DNA of 64,000 nt, from the NCBI GenBank assembly GCA_008973525.1, contig WACJ01000008.1, positions 620,001 to 684,000 of the forward strand, in the 5' to 3' direction. The translations under genes were made by a program, and so were the position numbers. Under the pieces are notes generated by a model, which searched no databases, had not been told where the DNA came from, and saw only the letters and a list, made by a program, of their open reading frames with translations. Each line of letters opens with the position of its first letter. Positions within the stretch are counted from its first letter, which is position 1. Shown here in pieces: positions 45,763 to 57,160 of this stretch. This DNA is from Stenopsyche tienmushanensis. Lineage: Eukaryota > Arthropoda > Insecta > Trichoptera > Stenopsychidae.

Positions 45763-46589
45763 TTAAAAATATTACTTATATATGAATAAATTGATTATTT
45801 TTACCAAAAAACTTTATTTATGCGAGTACTATTTATTGTTGGCATGAAAAAAAATTGTGGCTCTTTAAACACTTGAAATTTGTAAATTGTAATTTTTGGC
45901 TCTTCCGACTCAAAAGGTTGCCGACCCCTGCATTAGACCATCACGGGATCAGTCACGGGTATTTTGAAAATATACCCGAAGTAACATTAAAGCATCGAGT
46001 GTTTCATCATTTAGTCTGGATCTGATTTTGGTAGCAAGGCAACTTGCTGCTGAAAATGCAAGCTCAGCCACCTCACTCGTTGGAGGTATCGTCATCAGAT
46101 AATTAAATGCTAGTTTGAGTTGATGACCGCGTGAGCCCCCATTTTCGTATAACACCATCAATGTGACTTATAAAATTCCTATCTGCTGAGACGCGGAATT
46201 CGCAAAATTCCCGATTTCTCGACAAATCATTTATTTCCGTCGCTTCAGATGAATATTTTTATACTGTAATACTTTGATGTGAATCGTAATTATATTGCGG
46301 AGGAATACAAAAATTCTGAAGCCCGTATCAATTATATTTCATATCGATATTCCCATTATTAGAGTCGAGGTGTAGTAAATACATCACCGGTAGGGAAGGG
46401 TTAATATAACAATTTGAAAAACATATATGTACTCCATATATGTATACATAGATTAGACAAATTAAACTGCCCCTAGGCGTCGTCTATGATCGCCAATCAG
46501 TAATTACGCCACTGTTTTCAAGCGTCCAGATTTTTGGCGGGAATTTTCGAATCGATTCAGTTTCGGTTTTCGTTCCGACAAAAACAATG

Positions 46590-46930
46590 GTCTTATCGAT
46601 TCGCTCCTACACCAACTGAGGGTGTCTCCCCGTCACCGTACAACTTACCCGAGCGAATTCGAGACTGAGTGGATTCCTGTTTCAGGTTGACCCTCTCAGT
46701 TCGGCGATTCCAAAACGATGTAGAAGTCAACGGAAGACAATGCTGTTTTCGTTGCAAAGTAAAGTTCTTCATATGCATCTCCTCGGGGCCGTCTATTTGA
46801 TGTTCTTCTTGTCCTTTTTCTGTATCTAGAGATTCTTGGTTCCGAACCGGTAAGGTTCATCATGCTCCATATTATTGGGTAGGGTCGACTATGTAACAGA
46901 TAGCTAGTGATAAGCAAGCCATGGTTTGTA
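46590..46930 (-). repeat. LINE-FG copy 2 (coding-like block)
   Basis: Minus-strand frame GDAYEELYFATKTALSSVDF then YIVLESPN-stop-EGQPE, matching 33.6 and 51.0 kb residue by residue in many places. In another frame STQSRIRSGKLYGDGETPSV matches TQSQIHGDKLHVNKETPSV at 50.9 kb. Open frames overlap at 46593-46778 and 46696-46917. It directly abuts the cut end of hAT-A copy 9. Confidence 0.6.
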
Positions 46931-48371
46931 AAAGTAATAATGAATAGTAGATAAACTGGATATCAGCTTGCTGCTGGCGGGGTATTTAAGTATTTAATCA
47001 TTAAATAAGTTCTAGTCAAGTGGAAGTCAAGGAAAAGAAGAACCTCTTATATTTAAAAATGAATATTTCAATGGTTTTATCAAAATTAAGCATGCAAATA
47101 TTTTTTCCCTGGTGTCTAGAAACGAAGATTATTGCTACAATAAAGATCCTTGATACATTAACGAAATCATTGACCAGTTTATGGTGAATAGATAAAATAT
47201 TTGATGATATCGACGATTGCTTAATGAGAGATAAATAAAATGACAATCATCGACAGATGATTTCATCATTTAAAGATCAAGTATTTCGGAAAGGCCTAAG
47301 TCTTCAACAGGACATCAAATCAAGATATATCAGATTTATATGCAAAAATCAAAATTTTACGCTTGAGGTTTGTGACTTTACTCTTCGTTTAAATCACTCC
47401 GTATGAAGCGCATTCGATGAACTTTTGAATTGTGCTTTCGGATGATTAAAAATCTTCCTTTTTAGGTGGTTTTCGATCTAGGAAAATTTCGCTGTGTTCA
47501 TTTTCAACGATCTACAAATTTATTTCACTCGATATTCGATAAACATCCGGGTTGAACCGGTTCATTGTGCATATTTTAGTGTTTTGAAAAAAGCAAAAAT
47601 ATAATATTGTGCAAAGGTTAATTACATCTGAGGCCCAGTCGAGCAACAACTGTCCACGAAGAGATTTTGCGGTAGTCTTTGTTGGTCATTTTATTGAACC
47701 ATCGCGTAATGGAAAGCAATAACGACGTTAATTTGTTACATCAAGGCATGCGACCGTGGCGTAACAAAAAATGACACTTACAATCAATTGTGGGTATCGT
47801 TTGACCAAAAACTTCTCAATGAGGATTTCGCTAGTTTCTCGTCCATTTTAAATAATAGATTTTTTGATTGCCATCAATCTTCTTTGTGTTGAAAAAATTA
47901 AGCTCTCATGCCTCTCTGATTGCGCACTGTTGCATGCAAGTCTGTCATATGTCTATTACATTTTTATATCAAAACATTCGAAAAAGAAGCAAATTACACA
48001 TGTACACAAGGGAAAAACTCTGACCTATTAAAAAACCGTTTCTGCATGATTTTATAAGTTTTTATCGAGCATAATTTCCATTCAAATATCAATTGTTGAA
48101 TCAATCAATTCATAAAACGATTATAGACAATCGAATTGATATTGTACTATGATATGTGTCGTTTTTTGTATTCAAAATTAGCTTTAAATTACATTAAGCA
48201 TTTTTTTTAATTTTGCTAAAAAACGTACATCCATATGTAATACTTAGTATATTATGAATCAGTTCATTCATGAAAATATATTTATTCAATATGCTTAAGA
48301 TGAATTTTTTTTCTACAGAGTGTAATCTTAACAATACATCAAAGATTTTCAATTTACATACATTAAATCGA
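46931..48371. other. Unrecognised AT-rich stretch, about 1.4 kb
   Basis: No element recognised; short open frame at 47016-47246 (-) without motifs. Confidence 0.35.
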
Positions 48372-48662
48372 GCTAAAATTTCGATCCCGGGATCCCGGGA
48401 CCAAGATTTTCAATAGCTTAATAAAGTACATTGATAAATTTGATCAAAAATTTTTTAGATTTCCCGACAAATTATTTATTTCCGTCGCTGCAGATGAATA
48501 CTTATATACTATAATACTTTGATGTGATTCGTAATTATATTACGGAGGAATACAAAAATTTTGAACCCCGTATCTATTATATTTCATATCGATATTCCCA
48601 TTATTAGAGTCGAGGTGTAGTAAATACATCACCGGTAGGGAAAGGTTAATATAACAATTTGA
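48372..48662 (-). mobile_element. hAT-A copy 10, rearranged
   Basis: Begins with TTTCGATCCCGGGATCCCGG, then a 40-bp block (AAGATTTTCAATAGCTTAAT and ACATTGATAAATTTGATC) found reversed next to copy 5, then TTTCCCGACAAATTATTTAT through to CATCACCGGTAGGGAAAGGT. Minus-strand frame reads LPVMYLLHLDSNNGNID then KYNRYGVQNFCIPP. The dimerisation motif is deleted. Confidence 0.82.
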
Positions 48663-48990
48663 CAATTTGGATTCGCTTTTCGGACTCGGACCTCTCGTCG
48701 ACGAACGAGTTAAATAAATAAACACTGTCGAAAGCACAAAATATTCGGTAATTTATTCAAGTAAACATACTGTCTGTTGTTTCTGTCTTTTTCCGCGCTC
48801 AGCGTACAAGAGTGTTCTTTCTGAATCACTGGAATTCGCTCTCAAATACGCGATCATCCTATCATACAGATTAAAATAATTGTCCACTGATGAACACAAC
48901 ATCAATATAATAATAACAACAAACAGCAAACTATGATCAGACGCCGAAGCACAAATAACTGCATTCTTCGGGCGACTATCTGTTATTATC
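48663..48990 (+). repeat. Rep-E copy 1
   Basis: TTGGATTCGCTTTTCGGACT, then TAAATAAATAAACACTGTCG, AATATTCGGTAATTTATTC, AAGTAAACATAC, TGAATCACTGGAATTCGCTC, AATACGCGATCATCCTAT. The same order is found at 54.8, 57.9 and (reverse) 60.6 kb. The AATAAATAAACACTGTCG block could be a poly-A signal/cleavage region of an LTR, but no TG...CA boundaries or tRNA primer site were found. Confidence 0.6.
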
Positions 48991-50639
48991 AACGATCATT
49001 AATTGCATTGAAATTATGTTTTTCCATGATTTATGGGGTATATTAGTGTCCATTCAATTTGAATTGTTAATATACAATTACAGTGGTATCAATTGGAGGA
49101 ATCGAATTGAGAACTGTCGTTCGTATTGAGCATTGTATAAATTACCATCACATTACATTTTTTTAGTTAGAGTTAAATCGTTTGCGTATATTTCGCTAAA
49201 CACTCCTAATTCCTTGTATACGAACAGAGTGCTTGTGTTTTATCTATTTTAAACACCCAAAAACCGATATTTAATATGATATCGTATCGAAATTTATCGA
49301 ATTGCGGATTATCAAAAGCTTTTTAACTACACAAATTGACTTTTCTGCGTCATATCACGTTATGAAGCCCTTTTGAGCATGTCTTGGATTCGCTTTATAT
49401 GTGAGCCGGACGCATTAATTGATTTCTTTGAAACATAATGGAAATGGATTTAATAGATAAATTAATGATAATAGATATAATCACTCGTGTGAAGCGATCA
49501 ATACGTCGATTATTCGATATTAATTTGATGAATGTGGTTTTCATGATCAATTAATTGCGGATTTACAATTTTATCAATAATTAATATAAGTAATGGATTT
49601 AAAAAATATTCATTGACGCTTAAAATCGTGTTTGGAGGTAATTGAACGCCATTTTTTTTAAAGATAAAATTGATGGTTGTACTTAAAACCATAGTAGAAA
49701 AACTGCGCGCGCAGCCATTCTGCAGATTTAAATTTGCGTATGCGCTCTTAAATCAATACACATGGCAATAATATTTGTCTATTAAACACGATTGACGTCA
49801 TGGCATGATGTTAATTGCATAATATTTAAGATATGCTTACAATTAAATTCAAATTACATTGAATTGACGTATTTAAATATATATTAACACGCGATTAAAC
49901 ATAACATGATATGATTGATTCATACTTGATTTGATATCGTCGCATAATAATTTAAAAAAATTAAATGCGACTGCATACAAAATTGTTCCCCAAACTGTTA
50001 ACACATTCGTCATCAGAAAATGGGAAACGCTCACTATGGCCTTTCCAATTTTGCAGCCCACAAAACAATCAGACCAAGCAGACGAATTTCTTTTTAAAAA
50101 TTGCACAAATACTGAAAATTAATTTTATTGCGAAATCAGCAAGTTCTCAGTAACGGTAAAAGGTTGCATCGTTATTTGACATCGAGCGTGCACAGAAGAT
50201 ACATTACGGCAATTATACTCATTAGGGAACATAATTCTTATTTGTAGAAAATTGCTGCAGTTTTGTCAGCGCCATAACGATGCAATTGTACGATATTGTT
50301 TTAGAATCAGATTCTGCAGTTTTGCTAAATTCGTATAAAAACTGTCGGTGAAAGTCGATTCTCACGCTCGAACGGGAAACATTTTTATTGTGACAGATCT
50401 AAACACAATTTACAATGTGTAAATAAAAAAATGTGTTTACAGTTTATGACAATTGTTGTAATGAAAATAATAATCGTTGCATTCAAGCCCCGGGGTTCAA
50501 TGATACATCCAGTCTGATGCAATTGAAAAAAAGTCGATCTTTGTATCGTTTGCATGGGTTTTATGGAATGTGAGAAAGCCTTGTACTCAGTAAGGCAATG
50601 TTGTATTCTTATGAAGGCAATACTGTCATTTTGATAGTA
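48991..50639. other. Unrecognised AT-rich stretch, about 1.65 kb
   Basis: Open frames at 49873-50106 (-) and 49931-50153 (+) overlap one another and carry no recognisable motif. No repeat family recognised. Confidence 0.35.
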
Positions 50640-51170
50640 TACAAGATCATATTATCCTAGTGCAGTCACAAACAGTCCACTGCAGAACTAGGGTCTCTTC
50701 AATATCCATTCACAGGAAGGTCTATATTATACATTCACCTCCAAATTTCATTTAGAACGCTCACCCAGTGGGCCACCTGGATGAATATGTCGAAGGGCGC
50801 TTTCGTGACCAAAATACGGAAATGCGGGAAATTTGTAAAGACTGAGTAGATGTTGATTTTATTGGAAAGGGTTTTTTGGAATACAAATTTTCCCTCCGTC
50901 CATTTCTCCATCTCGGATTCGCTTCTACATCAACTGAGGGTGTCTCCTTGTTCACGTGCAATTTATCCCCGTGAATTTGAGACTGGGTGGTTTCCCCCAT
51001 TCCATTTCAGGTTGATCCTCCCAGTTCAGCGAATACAGAGCGACATAGAATTTAACGAAATTAATTCTTATCGTTGTCAAGTAGAATTCTTCCTTTGTCG
51101 CTCTTCCTGTCCGTCTGCTTGTTGTCCTCTCGTGCTTGTTTTATCCCTTTAGCTAAACACTGAGCCAATA
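50640..51170 (-). mobile_element. LINE-FG copy 3, longest; contains the empty site for hAT-B copy 5
   Basis: Minus strand order: KEEFYLTTIRINFVKFY then VALYSLNWEDQPE (51090-50990), TQSQIHGDKLHVNKETPSV (50990-50930), a RKRPSTYSSRWPTG stretch (about 50800-50760), then GGAGGTGAATGTATAATATA and CTGCAGTGGACTGTTTGTGA (50740-50660). The 3' part equals the LINE end at 39.4-40.6 kb. Here it has neither the GC-rich insert nor the hAT-B. No RT catalytic motif was recognised, so the LINE label rests on the 3' end. Confidence 0.5.
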
Positions 51171-51279
51171 ATGTAGAATGAAAGGTGTCACATAATGTAA
51201 ATGCCTCAAAGGAGTGTATTTGTGGAAGTTACGAGTGAACAAAATTTTATAGATATATTGAAACTGGGGGTATATATTA

Positions 51280-52592
51280 AATTGTCCAGTTAGAAATGTC
51301 GTTTTTTTCATACTTCTTTTTCTGATCAACATCTGGAGGACGTTATTTTCTACAAAAACACGTTTTTTTAAAGCACGTTTCAAGATGGTGGATTTAGTGC
51401 CGAACAAACAACTTACAAAAAAATTGCATACTGTACGAATATCTTCAAAAAATTAATGCAAAAACTGCAACTAAAAATATTTGTGATACACTCGGAGAAT
51501 TTTTAACTGTTTGTCAATGCCAGAAATGGTTTAAATAATTTAAAAGTGAAAATTTAAGTTCATAAAATAAGGTCCAAAGTGAAAGAAAGGTTAAATTGGT
51601 GAGTCGGAAATCCAATCCCGAACAGATTTACCGGGATCCCGGACAGATTTAGGTGCCCATGGATCCCGAGATTAGTAAACGTAATCCCGAAAAATTTTGG
51701 ATTGAAATTTTTATCTAACAGACATCGTGCACCTCACCAGCACAATCAAGTGTAATAAATCGAGACATTCCCGCCGAAATCTGGATGCTTGGAAACAACG
51801 GCGTAACTACTTATTGGCGAGCTTAGGCGACGCCTAGGGGCAGTAACTGTCTAATCTATGTATTTATATATATACAATACATATATGTTGTTCAAATTGT
51901 TATATTAACCTTTCCATACCGGTGATGTATTTACTACACCTCGACTCTAATAATGGGAATATCGATATGAAATATAATAGATACTAATGATTAAATCGAT
52001 ATCTAAAAATAAAGTGTCATGATTAAATCGATAAAGAGAAGAAACAACCGTTTTTACACTATTTTATGACTGGAGATGAAAAGTGGGTATGTTCCTCGAA
52101 TAAAAAAAAAGTGCAAAAGACAGTGACTTTCAAAGGGGCATATAAAGAAACTAACCCCTCGATCGAGTTTAACTGTAAAAATAGCTCTTTTAAATGTATA
52201 GGGGGACTCCAAGGGATAATCTACAATGAAATCCTTCCATGTAGTCAATTCATAACGATGGAGATTTATTATTCATAATTAGAATTTTTAAAAGCGGCAT
52301 TGAATACCAAATTCTTTAGCATCATGATAATGCGTGACCCCATAAATCAAAGATGACGATGCAGGAAAAAATCTCATATATATATAGAAGAGGTGAAATG
52401 AGGAATCGAAAAATATTTTAAATCAAAACTCGTTGAATTTTATTCTTCTAAGATTAAAAAAATATTAAATAGATAGAAAAAAGGTTGTACCTACTGAAGG
52501 AAAATACATTGCATCGATGAAATTAATTAATTCATTTTTTGTTTGAATTTAACTCTTTCATTTAAAAAAACGACATTCCTAACTGGACAGTC
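51280..52592 (+). pseudogene. Mar-Q: near-complete mariner, both TIRs, split by hAT-A copy 11
   Basis: Ends AATTGTCCAGTTAGAAATGT (51280) and, in reverse, GACTGTCCAGTTAGGAATGT (52592), each next to TA. Transposase text: MVDLVPNKQLTKKLHTV, NAKTATKNICDTLGEFL then CQCQKWFK-stop-FKSENLS (first helix-turn-helix), interruption by hAT-A, then FYTILxxTGDEKWV region (first catalytic Asp, 52065-52095), IIYNEILPC, a frameshift and HHDNA-stop-PHKSKMTMQ (second Asp). The third catalytic motif is deleted or unreadable. Multiple stops; inactive. Confidence 0.85.
51608..51986 (+). mobile_element. hAT-A copy 11, nested in mariner
   Basis: Starts AATCCAATCCCGAACAG, TCCCGGACAGATTTAGGTG, passes through ATCGAGACATTCCCGCCG, GGCGTAACTACTTATTGGCG with GCTTAGGCGACGCC, the ATATATACAATACATATATG tract and CCATACCGGTGATG, and ends abruptly at TATAATAGATAC where mariner sequence resumes. 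Only the 5' half of the family is present, although both flanks are mariner. Confidence 0.87.
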
Positions 52593-54465
52593 TATTAGGA
52601 TAGCTCAAAATAATAAACGATCAGAGTAAGCGACATTTTTATAAATGTGGTTTTTAAGAAAATATACAAGATATTTAAATATTATATATTAAATAATCAG
52701 ACATGATGACTTTTCGACTATGAGTTGTGGCCATTGAAATTAAACTAAGATAACAATAAGTAAGTTGAGCATTGGGGATATAATCACAAAAAATACACAT
52801 GGATAAGATAAAGAGCATAACATTATAATTTTGATAAGAAAGCCAAAAAAATCTATCCATAACTATTAAATCAGATTGGATATTTTCCATTTTTTGTATG
52901 AATTTTTCCCTCATTGCTGAAGATCTTGCGGTTGAGATGATCTATCAAAGATATTTCAGACAAATTGATTGATTTTTTACAAAAACCCTCCATGCCGAAA
53001 TTGATTGAAATAAAGCAGAGGTCTTCTTCATCTTACGATGAATTCATGATGAAAATATTAAAACAATGCTCGGGGTCATTACTGTGTTTATGGTTTAAGG
53101 TCAGTGTCAGACAAATCAATATTTCTCGCACTCGTAACATAATTCGCATTTCAGATCCGCCAAATAAATGTGAGGCCGTTATGTGGTTTTTTTTTTGGTC
53201 TTCGACCGGTCTGCAATTACAGAGGATGCCATAATTTAGCCGATGAAACCTGAAATCGATCACAACCTCATTGATTGAAGTCTTACAACAAACTTAACCC
53301 ACTTTCGGCCGACATTGACTTTCTTCGCACACTAAACTTGATGTGTTCGATTGTCTAATAAGTAATGTCATAGTGCTTTCGGCATCGGTTATGCATTGCG
53401 AACAAATGGTTCAATTCCCCACGACGCCAACCGATCGACAATGTCGTAATGATCTTTGCGCAAAAACCGAGCAGTATTACAGCATTTTCGTTATATAAGA
53501 CCTAAATGACTTTGGACTTTACGCAATTTTATTGTCATAACAAATTAGCGTTAAATGAAACAATTTACTTGAATAAAAACAAGCAGCAACTAGTGAGCAA
53601 GACGTGATTTGGTCTTTCTCCATACCACATGTGTATTTTCGTCAATATTTGCTTGGGTTTAGTTTCAATGAGCAATCAACGATCTATGATTAACAAGCAT
53701 TATTAATAACCGTGTCGCGCTGGAGGTCCATTAACGAAAGCGATATTCGATTCAATACTAAATACATATCAAAGGCATTAAAATCACCATTTAACAAGTA
53801 TTAGAACCGTAATAATTTGGGACAGACGTATTGCCAAGAGTTAAGTTGGTCAAGTGCAACCTGTCAGGCAAAGATTTCAAGTTCAAAATCAATAATGCAC
53901 GTGGAACTGCTATTTCACAAAACCCATATATATTTCATTGCATCATACAAATTTAGTATGGCTCAATGATCACATAAAAAATTGATAATGCACGGTAATT
54001 TAAATATCCGCCAGTAAAGGTTAAACGATCAAATTCCGTGGCATTTGGTGATTGCTTGAATTGTCGATTTTGTAATTTTTATTTAAATCCACCGTTTAAT
54101 ATCGAAACAATTGATGAATGCTGATCAAATCTGAAACGAATTTAGCGTCAACTTTCGATGAACAGATCAACGCTGTAAGTTATCGGACGATTGACGAAGA
54201 ATAAGAACGGAAACAATACAGAATTGTTTGATTAAATTTGGTTCGGAGACTAATTGTAATTCAAACGAGGCGAGCGATTCATAAAACAAGATTGCTTTGG
54301 AATTGCAGCGTTGCAAAATAGTCAAAATAATTATGACAATCATCTATTCGAAACAAATCATCATGATGATATAGCTAAAATGATGACCAGTCCGGATGCC
54401 GTGACAATGAATTTCGATGCAATTTCAAGCACATATGACTGAAAGGAAGCCAATCGCCTTTATTA
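52593..54465. other. Unrecognised AT-rich stretch, about 1.9 kb
   Basis: Opposed overlapping open frames at 52965-53234 (+) and 53033-53263 (-) have no recognisable motif. No repeat recognised. Confidence 0.35.
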
Positions 54466-55398
54466 TCGGGTCAGTCCAAAAGTTCATGCGCATTTTTGAG
54501 ACATTTTTAAATAGTGTAAATAAAACACAATTTAACATTCGATTTCGAACCTGTCGAAATTTGTAATCGTTTGACTAATGTATTTAGTCAGTCTATCACC
54601 AATTTGCGTAAATATTGGACGCATATTAGTACCCAAAGAAAATTAATATCGATAATCAATATGCGGATCTTTTTTATGCGATTTATGCGAGAAATATCCC
54701 TCATATTTCTATAGAGGAGAAAACTTTTTTATGCGATAATTAACACTAAAGCTAATTTAAAATCATGATAAACTTAGATGCTATATTTGTATGCCCGCCA
54801 CTCATCATCCGTACAAATCCACTTATCTGTCGGGACCGTTGCAGCGTGTATGAAACTTGTATTTAAATAAATGAATACTGTCGACGGCACACAAGAATCG
54901 GTCATTTATTTGCGTAAACATAAACAATACGCATGAAATACACTTAAAAATCGATTCACTATATCATTCAAATATTATTATTAGTCGATACATTTGGGTT
55001 GACGATCTATACAATCGTACTATATACGCAAGATACTCTATCCTTCTCTGTTTCGCTCCAAACTCAACAAGATGCTGACTGATAACGATAATTTGTGCGA
55101 TTATCGAGTAAAATTAAGATAAATATGTAGTGCTTTTATTTATTTTTGCAAACTTTTTTTATGCGATTTTTGGTACATTTTATCACAATGATTTGAAGTT
55201 ATGCGGTTTTTAAAAATAATGGAACCTATCGCTCAGTTTTATATTTAGTTCAAATATTTTTTATATGCGACTCCCTGTGGATCTATCGCATAAAAACAGA
55301 CCCAAGTGTATATGGTGAGCCTAATATCAGTGTAGGGACTGCCCAGGAATGATTTAAAAAAATTCCAAAAATGCGCACGAACTTTTGGATTGATCTGA
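54466..55398. mobile_element. Mar-D copy 2, complete TIRs, with Rep-E inside
   Basis: Left end TCGGGTCAGTCCAAAAGTTC and right end, in reverse, TCAGATCAATCCAAAAGTTC, with TGCGCATTTTT continuing on both; TA at 54464-54465 and 55399-55400. The core begins at ATGCGGATCTTTTTTATGCG (54662) and ends at CGCATAAAAACAGACCCAAG (55285-55305). Rep-E occupies about 54750-55100. 933 bp; no transposase. Confidence 0.87.
54750..55100 (+). repeat. Rep-E copy 2
   Basis: AAAGCTAATTTAAAATCATG, AGATGCTATATTTGTATGCC, CACTCATCATCCGTACAAAT, TTAAATAAATGAATACTGTC, GTAAACATAAACAATACGC, AGTCGATACATTTGGGTTGA. Colinear with 57.8-58.1 kb and, reversed, with 60.49-61.49 kb. Confidence 0.6.
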
Positions 55399-56894
55399 TA
55401 AATATGCCCTAATGATAGAGATCTTACAAATTGTGTCCCGATTAACCGAAATGTATTGTTCTATAAAACATTTTTTTATGTCGATGATCTATTTGTAGAA
55501 ATGGATATTTTTTGCTCATGATATTTATGATCGTATTAAGTTTAATTTGAATAAAATTGCGTACGGATTTAAATCAATCGTCCTTGTCACTATGAAAATG
55601 CATTAAAAGAAGGGAAAATATTTACAAATTGGCTTAAATTACAAAATAGTTATGTAAAAGAAATCATTTTGTTTAGTAATCGGTAATATTGTACAAAGTT
55701 TGGATTGCTTTTAAATCGACCGGCCGATTACGATCATTGCTGGTTTGCCAACTAGACGATCAGACATCTCGTCCGGCATTACATAGACGATTAGGTAATC
55801 GATAATTGATCTTAAGTTTCTTTTGAAATGCATCTTGGGAATCTCCAGAGATTCTCAGCGTGTTAAATCTGTCGATTTTCTTCGACATGTCGCGCAAGAG
55901 CGATTCGTCCATTGTATCTAATTGCGCTATAACAGGTTGTTTTTCTTTTCTTTTTTAGAATGTTCACATAAGACATTAGCACTTGTCCTCCTGATCGATC
56001 TGCAAGACTTTATTGTATATTCTTTACACGTATATATTTGTGGAGTTCCCAGCGTCGAGAATTGAAAAACCATTCATGCGATCTGACCGCAACGTACCAT
56101 GTCAACAATAATTGTCCAAATGCAAATATTCCACGGCAGGCATACGAAGAATAAAAATGAGAACAGAAGACACGGTTTCCCTTCCAAGATTGACACTTAA
56201 GAACTGCTTCTGACCATGAATAGGACCTCTTCATAAACGAAAGCCAATTTTGATCGATGAAGAGTGTACATTGAAATTATTCGACCTTTGAATTCGAACA
56301 AGTGTGCAAATAGACGCGCTATTGATATCATGCGTATTTTTTCAGACTTCTCCAAATGATGATTTCATCCGTAATAACAAAAAAAATGTTGACTCAAACT
56401 CAAATGGAAAGTGATGAAAAACAAACAATTTAATAGTCTCGAATATCTCTTTTCAGAAGTACCATCATTGTTGATGGATTTCCCATCCAAATGAATATCA
56501 ACAGGTGGAAGTTCAATTTGTATTTAACCGTAAATCAAAAGTCAATGTCAAATTACCTGATTGCGGTCTTCAAATTTATATTTGTACAAATGTGTCCTGT
56601 CGGCGTTCTCCTATTTATATGCACAGAAGTTATTTTGGAAAGCTCAGCAAGCAAATCGAATAATCATATTTTTCGATGTGGCACGTCTTAAAAACGCCGA
56701 ATATGCACAGCGGGCAATCTGAAACATAAAAATAGATCACACGTTAGTTATAGTGAAAAGAGATCACAAACATATTAGAAGAAATAACACAAAAAATACG
56801 GACGCTGATATATAGTCGTTGATGACATTTGCGAAAAGTGCCAATGCACGATATATCGTCGAGTACGCGATGTACGCAACAAAAAAAAAGTTAA
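55399..56894. other. Unrecognised AT-rich stretch, about 1.5 kb
   Basis: Open frames at 56010-56234 (-) and 56491-56691 (+); the latter has a hydrophobic stretch (FKFIFVQMCPVGVLLFICTE) that might be a membrane segment, but it is unrecognised and short. No repeat recognised. Confidence 0.3.
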
Positions 56895-57160
56895 AATCTG
56901 CAATTTAATGGATAATGCCTGGACCCATTTGGTTTTTTAGCTTGGAACAAATTTTGCCATTCGTTTTTCGATATGCGCGGTTTCATACTACGATTTCACT
57001 ATTACGCGGCATCCGAGCAGAGGATGTCCTAGATTTTCAGTTGAAGTTGATCTGAAGAATATGCGAGCCACGGAATAGGGCACGTCCTCAGTCAAAAAAA
57101 AATCCAGTGGTGTCAGGTTCGGAGACCGTGCGAGCCACGGAATAGGGCCGCCAAAAGGAT
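56895..57160 (-). pseudogene. DDE transposase C-terminal fragment (DUF4817/Tc-like group)
   Basis: Minus strand from 57160: FGGPIPWLARSPNLTPLDFF, i.e. the RSPDLTPLDFFLWG motif (third catalytic residue region) of a widespread insect Tc/mariner-like group. Then an internal duplication (GCGAGCCACGGAATAGGGC occurs at 57063 and again at 57129), a decayed segment, and NRAYRKTNGKICSKLKNQMGP (in part), which resembles the usual RR..KC.E..G.HFEHL end. Frameshifted and truncated; identification from motifs only. Confidence 0.5.

Larger units (their letters stand above)
43553..45930 (+). mobile_element. Charlie-like hAT transposon, full length between TIRs, 8-bp duplication
   Basis: Ends CAGGGGTCGGCAACC and, in reverse, CAGGGGTCGGCAACCTTTTG. 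CATTAGAC is repeated exactly at 43545-43552 and 45931-45938. Both ends carry GTGGCTCTTT-type sequence inside the repeat. The plus strand holds a decayed transposase of the ZBED5/GTF2IRD2-like group (separate entry). 2378 bp including a nested 200-bp MITE. Confidence 0.93.
43499..46542 (-). mobile_element. hAT-A copy 9, split by a Charlie-like hAT
   Basis: The CCCGGGATTTCGGGATT end lies at 43499-43552, the rest at 45931-46542. The right part codes, on the minus strand (45949-46161), LYENGGSRGHQLKLAFNYL, MTIPPTSEVAELAFSAASC, LATKIRSRLNDETLDALML and LRVYFQN, the best-preserved hAT dimerisation motif in the window, then runs through the CACCGGTAGGGAAGGG block to CAGATTTTTGGCGGGAAT where it is cut. 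Junction sequence CATTAGAC before the inner element repeats after it. Confidence 0.88.
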
